The notes beneath the pieces were generated by a model. That model was not told the origin of the DNA. It searched no databases and was given only the letters and a program-made list of their open reading frames with translations. Of a stretch of 54,114 nt of DNA, positions 38,258 through 46,631 are shown one piece after another. The DNA lies in the NCBI GenBank assembly GCA_012514535.1, contig JAAZAA010000096.1, forward strand, positions 1 through 54,114, written 5' to 3'. Source of the DNA: Myxococcales bacterium. Its GTDB lineage: Bacteria; Myxococcota_A; Polyangia; Polyangiales; Polyangiaceae. Position 1 is the first letter of the stretch. Every line of letters begins with the position of its first letter. The position numbers and the translations under genes are program-made.

Positions 38258-38340
38258 GAGCCCTCCGCGGCCGTCCCGGTGCCCTCGGGGGGAGTCTGGA
38301 GCCGATCGATCGGCGCGGGCGTGTCGCTCCACGGGTTCAT
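38248..38340 (-). CDS. Possible 30-residue peptide ORF between pgsC and pgsW
   Basis: An ATG at 38340 overlaps the pgsC stop codon (ATGA) and opens a 30-codon frame ending 10 bases inside pgsW. The product (starting MNPWSDTPAPIDRLQTPP, ending EGSWP) has no recognised family. The double overlap suggests translational coupling from pgsC through this frame to pgsW. Bacillus pgs operons contain a small gene, pgsE, but I see no sequence similarity. It could equally be a leader without a functional product, or the result of a frameshift that cut off the true start of pgsW. Confidence 0.4.
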   Translation of the reverse strand: MNPWSDTPAPIDRLQTPPEGTGTAAEGSWP

Positions 38341-38798
38341 GGGGGGAGCTCCGCGCCGACGAAGAGCACCAGCAGGAGGCGCACCAGCACCGAGCAGATG
38401 GTGAGGGCGCTCAGGGTCTCGACGGGGCCCTGCCGATCCATCCAGATGGCGACCAGCCCGGGGATGATGTAGCCGATCACCGTCTCGTCGCCGGCGTCCG
38501 CCGACGCGAAGGAGTGCTCTCCCACGCGGCCGGCCACCGCTCCCAACAAATACCCGAGCAAGATGGCGAGGGCCGTGCGCCTCCGGCCGTAGACGATGAG
38601 ATACTCCCCGATGATCCGGATCGCGCCGTAGGTGAGGCCCGCGGCCACGGCCGTGACGAGCAGCCGCGCCGGCATCGTGAGGTAGAGGGCCACGTAGCCC
38701 GGCACGACCATGCCCGCGGAGGCCACGCCCAGGTACTCGGAGAGGAGCAGGCTCACCACGAGCCCGAGGCCGATGGCGATGGGGAGCAGATCCGTCAT
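38337..38798 (-). CDS. pgsC: Poly-gamma-glutamate synthesis membrane protein PgsC (CapC)
   Basis: Small integral membrane partner of PgsB (153 residues). Four to five hydrophobic segments are visible. The family opening is LLSEYLGVASAGMVVPGYVA, followed by YGAIRIIGEYLIVYGRRR and IIPGLVAIWMDRQGPVETLS. PgsB and PgsC together form the membrane-bound polymerase for poly-gamma-glutamate. Its start ATG overlaps the pgsB stop (ATGA) and its stop overlaps the next ATG in the same way, so stoichiometric expression is likely. Confidence 0.92.
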   Translation of the reverse strand: MTDLLPIAIGLGLVVSLLLSEYLGVASAGMVVPGYVALYLTMPARLLVTAVAAGLTYGAIRIIGEYLIVYGRRRTALAILLGYLLGAVAGRVGEHSFASADAGDETVIGYIIPGLVAIWMDRQGPVETLSALTICSVLVRLLLVLFVGAELPP

Positions 38799-39991
38799 GG
38801 CGCCTCCACCGAGCTCTGGCGCAGGGCCTCGAGGAGCTCGAGCCCCACGCCGCCGATGTTGCCCAGCCCCACCACGAGCCCGCCGTCGCCGCACAGCCGT
38901 CCGAGCCGCGCGAGGATGGTGTCGGCGCTCTCGTGCTCGGCGACGTGGAGGCGTCCGCGCTCGAGCCCCCCTCGCTCCGCGGCGCGGGTGAAGAACTGCG
39001 TGCCGCTGCCCACCACGACGTAGCTGTCCGCCGCCGACCACTGCACCACGGCGCGCCCGAGCTGCCGCGAGCGCTCCGGGCGGTCGATTCGACAGTTCAC
39101 CAGGGCGATGTGCCGGAGCCCCTGGCCGGCGCGGGCGAGGGCGAGCTCCCAGACGGTCTGGGTCGACTCGGGATCGTTCGCGGCGAACCCGTTCACGAAG
39201 GTGATGGGGTGACCGTCGACGACGGTCTCGTCCACCGTGAGGGCGCCCGGATCCGGCCGCGCCTCGCTCATGCCGCGCAGCGCGACCTCGCGCTCCACGC
39301 CCAGATCCGCGCACACCCGCAGCGCGACGGCGACGTTCTCGGCGTGCTCGATGTAAGGCAGACGTCGGAGCTCCTCGGCGCTCACCGGGTCGCTCGTGGT
39401 CACGTCCACCACCACGAGCTCGCTCCGTCGATCCCCGCACGCGCGAGCGAGCACATCGAGGTGCGCGCCCGGCGTGGTGTAGAGCTTGCCGTCGTAGGGG
39501 ACGCTCCCCGCCAGGGCGCAGGCCACGTCCTTCGTCGTCGGGCCCATGACCTCCAGGTGGTCCGCCCGCACGTTCGTGACGATCCCGTGGGTCGGGCGAA
39601 TCAGGTGGGCGGCGCTGACCCACTGGAGGAACGGCTCGAGGGCCATGCACTCGGCGACCAGGGCCCGCGCCCCGAGGCGATGGGCCCGGCGGACCACGTC
39701 GACCTGCTCGATGACGTTCGGGCGACTCACGCGGAAGATGGGCTGCTCGGAGCCGTCCGGATGGAGGAGCCGAGGCAGGGTGCCCGTCGTCTTGGCCACG
39801 ACGCGCCGTCGCCCGGCGCGGAGCCCCGCGGCGATGAGGCGGGTCACGCTCGACTTGCCGCGGGTCCCGTTCACGTGGACCCGCACGGGGATGGTGCGGA
39901 GCCGGCGGCGGTGCGCCAGGCTCTCCGCCACGCCGAGCAGCAGCAGCAACGAGGTCGTCGCCGCCAGGAGAAACAGCGCTGGATCGCTCAT
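38795..39991 (-). CDS. pgsB: Poly-gamma-glutamate synthase PgsB (CapB)
   Basis: ATP-dependent amide ligase related to Mur ligases and folylpolyglutamate synthase; adds glutamate through gamma-linkages at the membrane. The 398-residue protein starts with a membrane helix (ALFLLAATTSLLLLLGVAE), then the P-loop VNGTRGKSSVTRLIAAGL (about residues 41-58), the Lys/Thr motif RRRVVAKTTGTLPRLL, and THGIVTNVRADHLEVMGPT. Its length matches Bacillus PgsB. First gene of pgsB-pgsC-pgsW. A pgsA/capA phosphatase-like gene, needed for export or polymerisation in Bacillus, is not adjacent. The product could be a surface-bound or released polymer; whether the D- or L-isomer is used cannot be read from this. Confidence 0.93.
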   Translation of the reverse strand: MSDPALFLLAATTSLLLLLGVAESLAHRRRLRTIPVRVHVNGTRGKSSVTRLIAAGLRAGRRRVVAKTTGTLPRLLHPDGSEQPIFRVSRPNVIEQVDVVRRAHRLGARALVAECMALEPFLQWVSAAHLIRPTHGIVTNVRADHLEVMGPTTKDVACALAGSVPYDGKLYTTPGAHLDVLARACGDRRSELVVVDVTTSDPVSAEELRRLPYIEHAENVAVALRVCADLGVEREVALRGMSEARPDPGALTVDETVVDGHPITFVNGFAANDPESTQTVWELALARAGQGLRHIALVNCRIDRPERSRQLGRAVVQWSAADSYVVVGSGTQFFTRAAERGGLERGRLHVAEHESADTILARLGRLCGDGGLVVGLGNIGGVGLELLEALRQSSVEAP

Positions 39992-40127
39992 GTGCGTCGA
40001 TGCGAGGGCACTCGACGTACGTAGCGGCCGGCTCCCGGTGTCGGTGAAGGCAGCGCGAGCTGCGTCTCTCCCGCTGCGTGACCCAGCCTGGGGGCGGCGG
40101 CTTCAGCGGCCGGTCCGGGGCGATGAA

Positions 40128-40168
40128 GGGGCGGGAAAGGGGCGGGGAAGGGGGCGGGAGGGGGCGGG
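40128..40168 (+). repeat. GGGGCGGG array with G-quadruplex potential
   Basis: Four successive ggggcggg-type units (ggggcgggaaa, ggggcggggaa, gggggcggga, gggggcggga) sit just beyond the stop of the dual-HTH regulator. Four or more G runs with one- to three-base loops on the plus strand satisfy the usual G-quadruplex pattern. Confidence 0.7.
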
Positions 40169-40170
40169 AC

Positions 40171-41490
40171 TCAGTCCGCGTTGGTCTCTGCGTCGCCCGG
40201 CTCCGCCAGCAGCTTCAGGGCGAGCTCTCGCCGGGAGGAGATGCCGAGCTTCCTGTAGATCGACGTGATCTGGTGGTGGATCGTGTGGGGGGAGACGCCA
40301 CGGAGCCGGGCGACGCTCTGGCGGCTGCGCCCGGCGAGCAGGAGGCGCACGAGCTCGCGCTCCGCGGGGGTGAGGAGCGACGGGAGCTCCCCGGGGGCGA
40401 GCTCCACGCTGAGCACGAAGGTCTCCAGCGGGCCCTTCGAACCGCGCGCCGTGCGCAGCTCGGGCCAGGTGAGGGGAAAGCGGTCGAGCGTGTGGCGCCT
40501 CGCGTAGAGCTCGAAGGGATCGCACCCCTTCTGCGCTCCCAGCTTGCGGCGCGCGCTCGCGAGTCGCTGGCTCACGGTCGACGGGCTGAGCTGCAAGGCG
40601 GCGGCGACCTGTTTCCCGGAGCTGCCCTCGACGGCGAGCTGGAGCACGGCGCGCTCTCCCGGGGTGAGCGCGCGGGGATCCGCGCTCCCGGAGTTGCAGA
40701 ACGCGATGAACAGGCGCTTGCCGTCCGAGTCGATCCGATCGAGCACGGTCCAGCGCCCCTCGACGAGCCCTTGCCACAGCTCCAGGGCACCGTCGGGATC
40801 CCGCTGCTGCGCGCGGGTGCGCGCCCGATCCATCCCTTGGGCCGCGGCGCGAAGCCGCTCCAGGGAGTCACGAGCGGACGCCGCGCCCACCGCGTGGAGG
40901 ACGCGGCCGCGGACGTCGAGGATGGCCTCCGCGACTGGCTCGCCGAGCGCCGGCTGCCGGAGGCGTCGGCGGAGGCGCCCCGCCGTCGCGAGGTGGTGCA
41001 ACAACGAGGGGCTCAGCCGCGGCGAGAGGCCGCGCTCGGCGCTCCCCACCGGCGCGCCGATCACGATGGCCTCGTCGGCCTCCGTGTTCGACGTCAGGCC
41101 GACGAAGTCCGCGATGCCGGCGGTGTAGCGGGCGAGCTCGGGCGGGCAGCGGGCGAGCAAGGACTGGAAGCTCGGCCCCAGGCTGTGGCCTGCGGAGAAG
41201 ACCTGGGTGGTGGAGAGGCACCGCCGCACGGCGGGCACCCGACAGACGGCTTGTGTGACCTCGATGTGCTGCGGCGCGCCCTCGGCGACCACGACCGTGC
41301 GGGCTGCGAGCGCCTCCATGTCGAGCACGTAACCCACGAGGGCCGTGCGTCGCGGAGGGAGACGCGCTTGCAGCGCGACGCAGAGGGCCTCGAGCCACTC
41401 CGCCTCGGAGCTCGCCAGATCGTAGGCGGACTCCACGAAGGCGATGGGATCGAACCCCGCCTTCCGGTCGCGATTGCTTCGTACGCCCAT
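40171..41490 (-). CDS. Transcriptional regulator with two LuxR-type HTH domains
   Basis: The 439-residue protein ends in two separate LuxR/GerE-type DNA-binding domains. The first (about residues 274-322) reads LTPGERAVLQLAVEG...QVAAALQLSPSTVSQRL...RRKLGA. The second (about residues 373-430) reads LTPAERELVRLLLAGRS...VARLRGVSPHTIHHQI...YRKLGISSR. The N-terminal 260 residues are a mixed alpha/beta region without an obvious receiver phosphorylation site; it starts with FVESAYDLASSEAEWLEALC and might be GAF-like. One HTH is usual for LuxR proteins, so two in tandem is unusual. Start at ATG 41490; a TTG at 41529 is possible. It ends 180 bp upstream of pgsB on the same strand and may regulate that cluster, but this is only proximity. 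Confidence 0.8.
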   Translation of the reverse strand: MGVRSNRDRKAGFDPIAFVESAYDLASSEAEWLEALCVALQARLPPRRTALVGYVLDMEALAARTVVVAEGAPQHIEVTQAVCRVPAVRRCLSTTQVFSAGHSLGPSFQSLLARCPPELARYTAGIADFVGLTSNTEADEAIVIGAPVGSAERGLSPRLSPSLLHHLATAGRLRRRLRQPALGEPVAEAILDVRGRVLHAVGAASARDSLERLRAAAQGMDRARTRAQQRDPDGALELWQGLVEGRWTVLDRIDSDGKRLFIAFCNSGSADPRALTPGERAVLQLAVEGSSGKQVAAALQLSPSTVSQRLASARRKLGAQKGCDPFELYARRHTLDRFPLTWPELRTARGSKGPLETFVLSVELAPGELPSLLTPAERELVRLLLAGRSRQSVARLRGVSPHTIHHQITSIYRKLGISSRRELALKLLAEPGDAETNAD

Positions 41491-41584
41491 CCTGCCTGGG
41501 CCCCTCGCGTACGTGGCGCCGAGAGTCAATGCCTATTTGCTTGTCTCGTCCAATTCGTCAATTCATCCGACGGTTGGCGCGCAA

Positions 41585-41785
41585 TCAATCGTCGACGTCG
41601 TCGGAGGAATTTTCGAGCGAATCTCTCCGCTCCAGTGCGCGCAAGCGCGCCTCGGCGGCGTCGCGTATGGACTGCAGCTCTTCGATATTTTTGGCGATTG
41701 CTTCCTCGAGGGCTGCCCGCAGCTCTGTGGGTTTGTCCTTGAGATGAAGCAGACCCAGACGCCTGAGCCAATCATCCATACTCAT
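41585..41785 (-). CDS. Small helical protein of unknown function
   Basis: A 66-residue product (MSMDDWLRRLGLLHLKDKP at the start, then an amphipathic helix rich in Glu/Ala/Leu and an acidic end NSSDDVDD). Its composition is protein-like rather than the Arg/Pro/Ala-rich pattern of shadow frames, and the DNA is clearly less GC-rich than its surroundings. The ATG at 41785, or the one two codons later, lacks a strong ribosome site. No family recognised; a remnant of acquired DNA is possible. Confidence 0.5.
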   Translation of the reverse strand: MSMDDWLRRLGLLHLKDKPTELRAALEEAIAKNIEELQSIRDAAEARLRALERRDSLENSSDDVDD

Positions 41786-42290
41786 CGAGTCTCAGCGACC
41801 ATGTTCGTTTCCCCGGGGGATCGGTGAAGGCGCAGCGGCGCTGCGGATCCGGGGGGCGCCCGCGGTCTCCGTCGGGGGTCCGGAGCGGGCGAGTCGCATG
41901 TACGCGGACGGGGGCCGGTCGAACAATAGCCATTTATTTCGATCCGTCGGCGTGGCGCTCGCGCGCCGGTCACGCCGCCGCCGCCAGCGAGCCGTTCGCG
42001 CGCCCTGCGGGGGGAGACCCGTGCGGGATCACGCGCTCGAACCGCCGCGGCTCGTCGGGAGCGCTCGTCCCGCTGCCACTCTCGACGTTGGCGGAGAGAG
42101 CGCGGGTCGCGGGGGCACCGGGGGGGCACGCGGGACGTCGCGCGCCGGACGAGGGCCGAGGAAAACGGGCCCTACGTGACGGGACCCACGGAAGGAGATC
42201 CGAGGTCGACGGCGTCGCGCGCACGCCCGAGTGGACACCTCGGACCCGACTGCGCGCGCTCGCTCGAGGTGTCGGGGAGAGAAAGACTAG
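41786..42290. other. Intergenic region with no supported gene
   Basis: About 500 bases between the small ORF and the tRNA. The local dip in GC continues to about 41945 (gaacaatagccatttatttc), which may be the promoter area for the small ORF. Beyond that the DNA is GC-rich and the open frames are compositional. Confidence 0.6.
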
Positions 42291-42375
42291 CGGAGGCGAA
42301 GGGATTCGAACCCCTGGTACCTGACGGTACGGCGGTTTTCAAAACCGCTGCCTTCGACCACTCGGCCACGCCTCC
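42291..42375 (-). tRNA. tRNA-Ser (UGA anticodon)
   Basis: On the minus strand the sequence folds as a class II tRNA: 7-bp acceptor stem GGAGGCG/CGCCTCC (42369-42375 with 42292-42298), D arm GGCCGAGTGG, anticodon stem GCGGT/ACCGC with loop TTTGAAA (anticodon TGA at 42339-42341), a long variable arm (CGTACCGTCAGGTACC), and the T arm GGGGTTCGAATCCC. The discriminator is G, as in serine tRNAs. CCA is not encoded. Confidence 0.96.
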
Positions 42376-42461
42376 ACGGGGGCTTTTGGCGCGCCGGTGG
42401 GTGGTCGTCAAGGGACACGGCGGAACGCAGCGCCCACACCGCAGCGCCTTGCGCGATCGAG

Positions 42462-42588
42462 GCCGCGCGACCTGACGTCCCCCTGACGTCCTCGCAGAGT
42501 CGGTGGGCGTCCTGGTCCGTCGTGTGCCGCGCGACCTGACGTCCTCGCGGAAATCGGTGGGCGTCCTGGCGCCGCGGGGGATCGACGT
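42462..42588. repeat. Imperfect 64-bp direct repeat
   Basis: Two copies (from 42462 and from 42526) each begin gccgcgcgacctgacgtcc and contain tcggtgggcgtcctgg. Part of the unit recurs a third time after 42583 (gacgtcttgcggaaatc). They lie between the tRNA-Ser gene and a lipoprotein gene. Confidence 0.75.
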
Positions 42589-42674
42589 CTTGCGGAAATC
42601 TGTGCGCGCGCCGAGGGCAAGCCTTCGAGAACGCTGTCCGTCGCGGTGTCGGCGCTGCGCTATGATGGCCGCAC

Positions 42675-43424
42675 ATGAAAGCAGCGTGGAAGGTCGCCGG
42701 CTTCGTCCTCGGCATCGCGTTCGTGGCAGGAGCTTGCGGGCGGCGAAGTCCGTCCAGCGTGCCGCTCGGCGGTGAAGAGGACGGCAGCGTGGCGATGGCG
42801 GAGGAGCCCGCACGAGATCTCTCCCAGGGCTCTCCCGGAAGCGCCGACACCGCCGAAGACGACGCGGAGCCGGAGGAGCCCGAGGAAGACGAAGAGGAGG
42901 AGGAGCCGGACGACGAGGAGATCATCGTCATCGACGACGACGACGACGACGACGATTTCGGCGGGGACGACGTCGGGCCGACGGCCTCCTCCGGTCGCGA
43001 CACCACGTCCGCTTCGGATCGGGCCGAGGCCGTCGTCTGCGACGACTCCAAGCCAGCGATCTTCGACTGCCGCCCGCTCACCCGCACCTGCCCCGTGCTC
43101 GCGCCCCTGTGCTCGGTGCTCGAGACCGTGGTCAAGCCGAAGGTGGGGATGGCCGTCGCCGAGTGCATCGCCCAGGAGCGCTGCAATCCGGGCCCGGAGT
43201 GCATCCGGAACGCGTCGCGGCTCGCCTGCGTCGACGAGCCCGCTCGCACGTTCTGCGCGGAGCGCTACGAGGCCTGCAGCGACGAGTTCGAGGAGGCGGA
43301 GGTGACCCGAGAAGACTGCGAGTACGGAGTGAGCTCCCTGCTGCCGAACGCGCGCCGTCGCTTCACCGCTTGCCTCGCCACCTCCTGCGACATCGAGGGC
43401 TGCTTGCTGCGCCTCCTCCCTTGA
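42675..43424 (+). CDS. Cys-rich lipoprotein with acidic tract
   Basis: The 249-residue product has a signal peptide with lipobox AGAC (Cys 21). A linker dominated by Glu and Asp follows (PEEDEEEEEP...IDDDDDDDDF, residues about 58-93), in which seven GAC codons in a row form a trinucleotide repeat at 42933-42953. The C-terminal domain (about residues 115-249) contains 14 cysteines, enough for seven disulphides, with spacings such as FDCRPLTRTCPVLAPLC and CAERYEACSDEF. The pattern resembles small Cys-rich extracellular modules common in myxobacterial lipoproteins, but I cannot name a family. Such a protein would depend on periplasmic disulphide formation. It is convergent with topA. Confidence 0.75.
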   Translation: MKAAWKVAGFVLGIAFVAGACGRRSPSSVPLGGEEDGSVAMAEEPARDLSQGSPGSADTAEDDAEPEEPEEDEEEEEPDDEEIIVIDDDDDDDDFGGDDVGPTASSGRDTTSASDRAEAVVCDDSKPAIFDCRPLTRTCPVLAPLCSVLETVVKPKVGMAVAECIAQERCNPGPECIRNASRLACVDEPARTFCAERYEACSDEFEEAEVTREDCEYGVSSLLPNARRRFTACLATSCDIEGCLLRLLP

Positions 43425-43474
43425 GGCAGCGCGCTCCACGGCGACGTCGCCGGGCGGTCGGCGTGCGCTGCTTG

Positions 43475-43510
43475 CCTGCGCTGCTTGCCTGCACTGCTTC
43501 GCAGCGCAGG
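43475..43510. terminator. Strong hairpin between convergent lipoprotein and topA genes
   Basis: CCTGCGCTGC (43475-43484) and GCAGCGCAGG (43501-43510) form a perfect 10-bp GC stem around a 16-base loop, 50 bases after the lipoprotein stop. No T run follows on either strand. It could end or stabilise either transcript. The left arm is also part of a local gcgctgcttgcct repeat. Confidence 0.4.
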
Positions 43511-43707
43511 ACGGTGAGCTCCGAAGCACCCTTCGGGCGGCCGCCGGGCGCCGAAGAACGCGGAGCGCCGTCGTTCGCCGGGCTCCAGCTCGTTCGTCGC
43601 CACTCCGTTTCTTCGTTGCGGTGCGCCGCTGCTCTGACGCGCGTCAGCGCGTCGTTGCGGGTTCGCCGCCGTCGTCGCTCCGACGCGCGCCCGTCGTCGC
43701 CGCTGCC

Positions 43708-46515
43708 TCAACCTTCGGCGCTGACGCGAGCCACGGTCTTCTTGGAGCTCTTCTTGGCCGATGCCTTCTTGCTCGAGGGCGCCTTCGACGCCTTCTTCTT
43801 CGAAGAGGCCGCCTTCTTGGTGGTCTTCTTCCCCGTCGAAGCGGCCTTGGTGGTCGTCTTCTTCGCGGCCGCCTTCTTCGTGACCTTCTTCTTTTTCTTC
43901 ACGGGGCCGCGCTCCCGCCGCAGCTGCAGGAGCTCCTGGGCGCGCTCGGGCGTGATCGTGTTCGGATCGTCTTCCTTGCGCAGGGACGCGTTCGTCTCGC
44001 CGTCCGTCACGTAGGGCCCGAAGCGCCCTTCGCGCAGGGTGATCGTGCCCCCGGACACGGGATCGGTGCCGAGCTCCTTGAGGGGCTCGGCGGCCTTGCG
44101 GGCGCCCCGTCGCTGACGCGGCTGAGCGAACACCGCCAGCGCTTCTTCCAAGGTGATCGAGAAGATCTGCGACTCGGACTCGAGGCTGCGGCTGTCCGTC
44201 CCCTTCGTGAGGTAGGGGCCGTACCGGCCCAGGAGGGCCGTGATCTCCTTGCCGTCCGAGGGGTCCGTACCCACGACCCGCGGCAAGCTGAGGAGGGCCA
44301 GGGCCTCCTCGAGGGTGATCGTGTCCGGCTTCTGGGTGCTCAGCAGGGAGCTGGTCTTGGGCTTGTCCTTGCTGCCCTTCTCGAGCTCCCCGAGCTGGAC
44401 GTAGGCGCCGAACCGCCCGTTCTTCACGATCACCGGCAGACCGGACTCCGGATCCGTGCCGAGCACGCGGTCCCCGCTGGGCGCCGCCAGGAGCTCCAGG
44501 GACTTCTCCAGCGTGAGCTCGTCGGGGGCGATGTCGTCGGGCAGGCTCGCCGTCTCTTCACCCCGCTGCAGGTACGCGCCGAAACGGCCGACCCGGACCA
44601 CCACCTCGCGGCCCTGATCGTCCTTGCCGATGGGCAGGGAGTTGATGGCGCGGGCGTCGATCGAGCCGAGCTGGCTGGAGATCAGCGTCTGCAGACCCGC
44701 GTCGAGGGGCCGCGCGTTGTCGTTGCTGGGCCCGCTCCCCGCGGCGCCGTTCTTGCCGAAATAGAATTGCTTCAGCCACGGCACCGCGTGCTGCCCGCCG
44801 CTGGCGATGGAGTCGAGCTCGTCCTCCATGCGCGCGGTGAACGCGTAGTCCACGAGGTCGCCGAAGTGGTTCTCGAGCAGGCTCACTACCGCGAAGGCGC
44901 GGAACGAAGGCACCAGCGCCGTCCCGCGCCGCCACACGTAGCCCCGATCCTGGATGGTGCTGATGATCGACGCGTAGGTGGAGGGCCGCCCCACGCCGAG
45001 CTCCTCGAGCCGCCGCACCAGGGAAGCCTCCGTGTAGCGCGCGGGGGGCTGGGTCTCATGGCCTCGGGGCTCGAAGCCCTTGGCCGGCAGACGGTCTCCC
45101 TCCGCGAGAGGCGGCAAGGGGCGCTCGCGGTGCTCGAGCTCCGCCGCGGGATCGTCGCTGCCCTCCACGTAAGCCCGGAGGAAGCCGGGGAACACGATGG
45201 TGTTGCCCCGCACGGTGAACTCGGCCTCACGGCCGTCCCGCGCCTGGGCCACCAGCTTGACCACCACGCTCTCGCCCCGGGCGTCCTGCATCTGGGAGGC
45301 GATGGTGCGCTTCCAGATCAGCTCGTAGAGCTTGGCCTCGTCGACGCCCACCCGGCCGGCCACCTCCTCAGGGTGCCGGAAGGAGTCGCCCGCCGGGCGG
45401 ATCGCCTCGTGGGCCTCCTGGGCGTTCTTGACCTTGTTCTTGTAGAGCCGCGGTGCGCTCGGCAGGTAGTCGGCTCCGTAGAGCTCGCCGATGAGCTTTC
45501 GGGCAGCGTTGAGCGCCGTGTCCGACAGGGTCGTGCTGTCGGTACGCATGTAGGTGATGTACCCGTTCTCGTAGAGGCGCTGAGCGGCCCGCATGGTCCG
45601 GGATGCGGAGAACCGCAGCTTGCGGCCGGCCTCCTGCTGGAGGGTCGACGTCATGAACGGCGCGGCGGGGCTGCGCCGGTTTGGCTTCCGCTCGACGCTC
45701 GTCGTGGTCGCCGTGCTGCCCGCGAGGGCCTCGGCGAGCTCCCGCGCCGCCGCCTCGTCGAGCTGCAGCAGGTCGCCCTTCCCGAGCTTGCCCTGGTCGT
45801 CGAAATCCTTGCCGGTGGCGATGCGCCGCCCGTCGAGCGCGGAGAGGGTCGCGGGGAACTCCTTGGGGGTGCCCTCCGGCGCCTCGAAATGGCCCTCGAT
45901 GTCCCAGTAGGACGCCGCCCGGAACGCCATGCGCTCCCGCTCCCGCTCCACGACGATGCGCGTCGCGACCGACTGGACGCGGCCCGCCGAGAGCTTCGGC
46001 ATGACCTTCTTCCAGAGCACCGGCGAGACCTCGTAGCCGTAGAGGCGATCGAGGATGCGGCGCGCCTCCTGAGCGTCCACGAGCCGGCGATCCACCTCGC
46101 GGGGGTGCTCGATGGCCTCCTGAATGGCCCGCTTGGTGATCTCGTGGAAGACCATCCGCTTCACGGGCACCTTCGGCTGGAGCACCTCCAGCAGGTGCCA
46201 GGCGATGGACTCTCCCTCGCGATCTTCATCGGTGGCGAGCAGCAGCTGGTCGGCGTCCTCGAGGAGCTGCTTGAGCTTGCGGATGTGCTCCTTCTTGTCC
46301 CCGTCGACGACGTACAGGGGCCGGAAGTCGTTCTGGACGTCCACCCCGAGGCGAGCCCAGGGCTCCTTCTTGTACTTGGGGGGGATGTCGCTCGCCGACC
46401 GGGGCAGGTCACGGATGTGCCCGATCGATGACTCGACCACGAAACCTTTGCCCAGAAAGCCGGCGATGGTTCGGGCTTTGGCAGGCGACTCGACGATGAC
46501 CAGAGACTTGCTCAC
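43708..46515 (-). CDS. topA: DNA topoisomerase I with lysine-rich C-terminal tail
   Basis: Type IA topoisomerase that relaxes negative supercoils; it opposes gyrase, whose B subunit is also in this window. Toprim domain at the start ([22 protein letters not shown]), the active-site Tyr in [14 protein letters not shown] (about residue 319), and [12 protein letters not shown]. Instead of zinc fingers the C-terminal part has repeated modules of the form 'GRFGPYV/GRFGAYV' (at least five). The last 70 residues are Lys/Ala/Ser repeats ([18 protein letters not shown]) like histone H1 tails. About 935 residues. I choose GTG 46515, which has AAGGGG eight bases upstream; GTG 46524 is less well placed. 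Divergent from rpoZ. Confidence 0.96.
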   Translation of the reverse strand: MSKSLVIVESPAKARTIAGFLGKGFVVESSIGHIRDLPRSASDIPPKYKKEPWARLGVDVQNDFRPLYVVDGDKKEHIRKLKQLLEDADQLLLATDEDREGESIAWHLLEVLQPKVPVKRMVFHEITKRAIQEAIEHPREVDRRLVDAQEARRILDRLYGYEVSPVLWKKVMPKLSAGRVQSVATRIVVERERERMAFRAASYWDIEGHFEAPEGTPKEFPATLSALDGRRIATGKDFDDQGKLGKGDLLQLDEAAARELAEALAGSTATTTSVERKPNRRSPAAPFMTSTLQQEAGRKLRFSASRTMRAAQRLYENGYITYMRTDSTTLSDTALNAARKLIGELYGADYLPSAPRLYKNKVKNAQEAHEAIRPAGDSFRHPEEVAGRVGVDEAKLYELIWKRTIASQMQDARGESVVVKLVAQARDGREAEFTVRGNTIVFPGFLRAYVEGSDDPAAELEHRERPLPPLAEGDRLPAKGFEPRGHETQPPARYTEASLVRRLEELGVGRPSTYASIISTIQDRGYVWRRGTALVPSFRAFAVVSLLENHFGDLVDYAFTARMEDELDSIASGGQHAVPWLKQFYFGKNGAAGSGPSNDNARPLDAGLQTLISSQLGSIDARAINSLPIGKDDQGREVVVRVGRFGAYLQRGEETASLPDDIAPDELTLEKSLELLAAPSGDRVLGTDPESGLPVIVKNGRFGAYVQLGELEKGSKDKPKTSSLLSTQKPDTITLEEALALLSLPRVVGTDPSDGKEITALLGRYGPYLTKGTDSRSLESESQIFSITLEEALAVFAQPRQRRGARKAAEPLKELGTDPVSGGTITLREGRFGPYVTDGETNASLRKEDDPNTITPERAQELLQLRRERGPVKKKKKVTKKAAAKKTTTKAASTGKKTTKKAASSKKKASKAPSSKKASAKKSSKKTVARVSAEG

Positions 46516-46615
46516 GGCGCACACCCCTTGGGTGGGGACCCCCCGAGGGAGCCCGACGGAAAAGCTTCGGGAAAATGGCGTGCTTCACGGGCTTGTCAAC
46601 GGTCGTCCCCAAAAA

Positions 46616-46631
46616 CTGCACATTCGTGCAG
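46616..46631. promoter_or_regulatory. Inverted repeat in the topA/rpoZ divergent region
   Basis: CTGCAC-ATTC-GTGCAG, a perfect 6-bp inverted repeat with a 4-base spacer, lies between the divergent topA and rpoZ starts, next to an A5 run and a TTGTCA that could serve as a -35 element for rpoZ. Candidate operator or hairpin; the regulator is unknown. Confidence 0.35.

Noticed and set aside
40078-41742. 554-codon plus-strand frame
   Set aside because: It is opposite the dual LuxR-type regulator; only the minus frame has HTH motifs.
41824-42475. Open frames ending or starting with EGIRTPGT and AEGFEPLVPDG
   Set aside because: These peptides are translations across the tRNA-Ser gene, a well-known source of false proteins.
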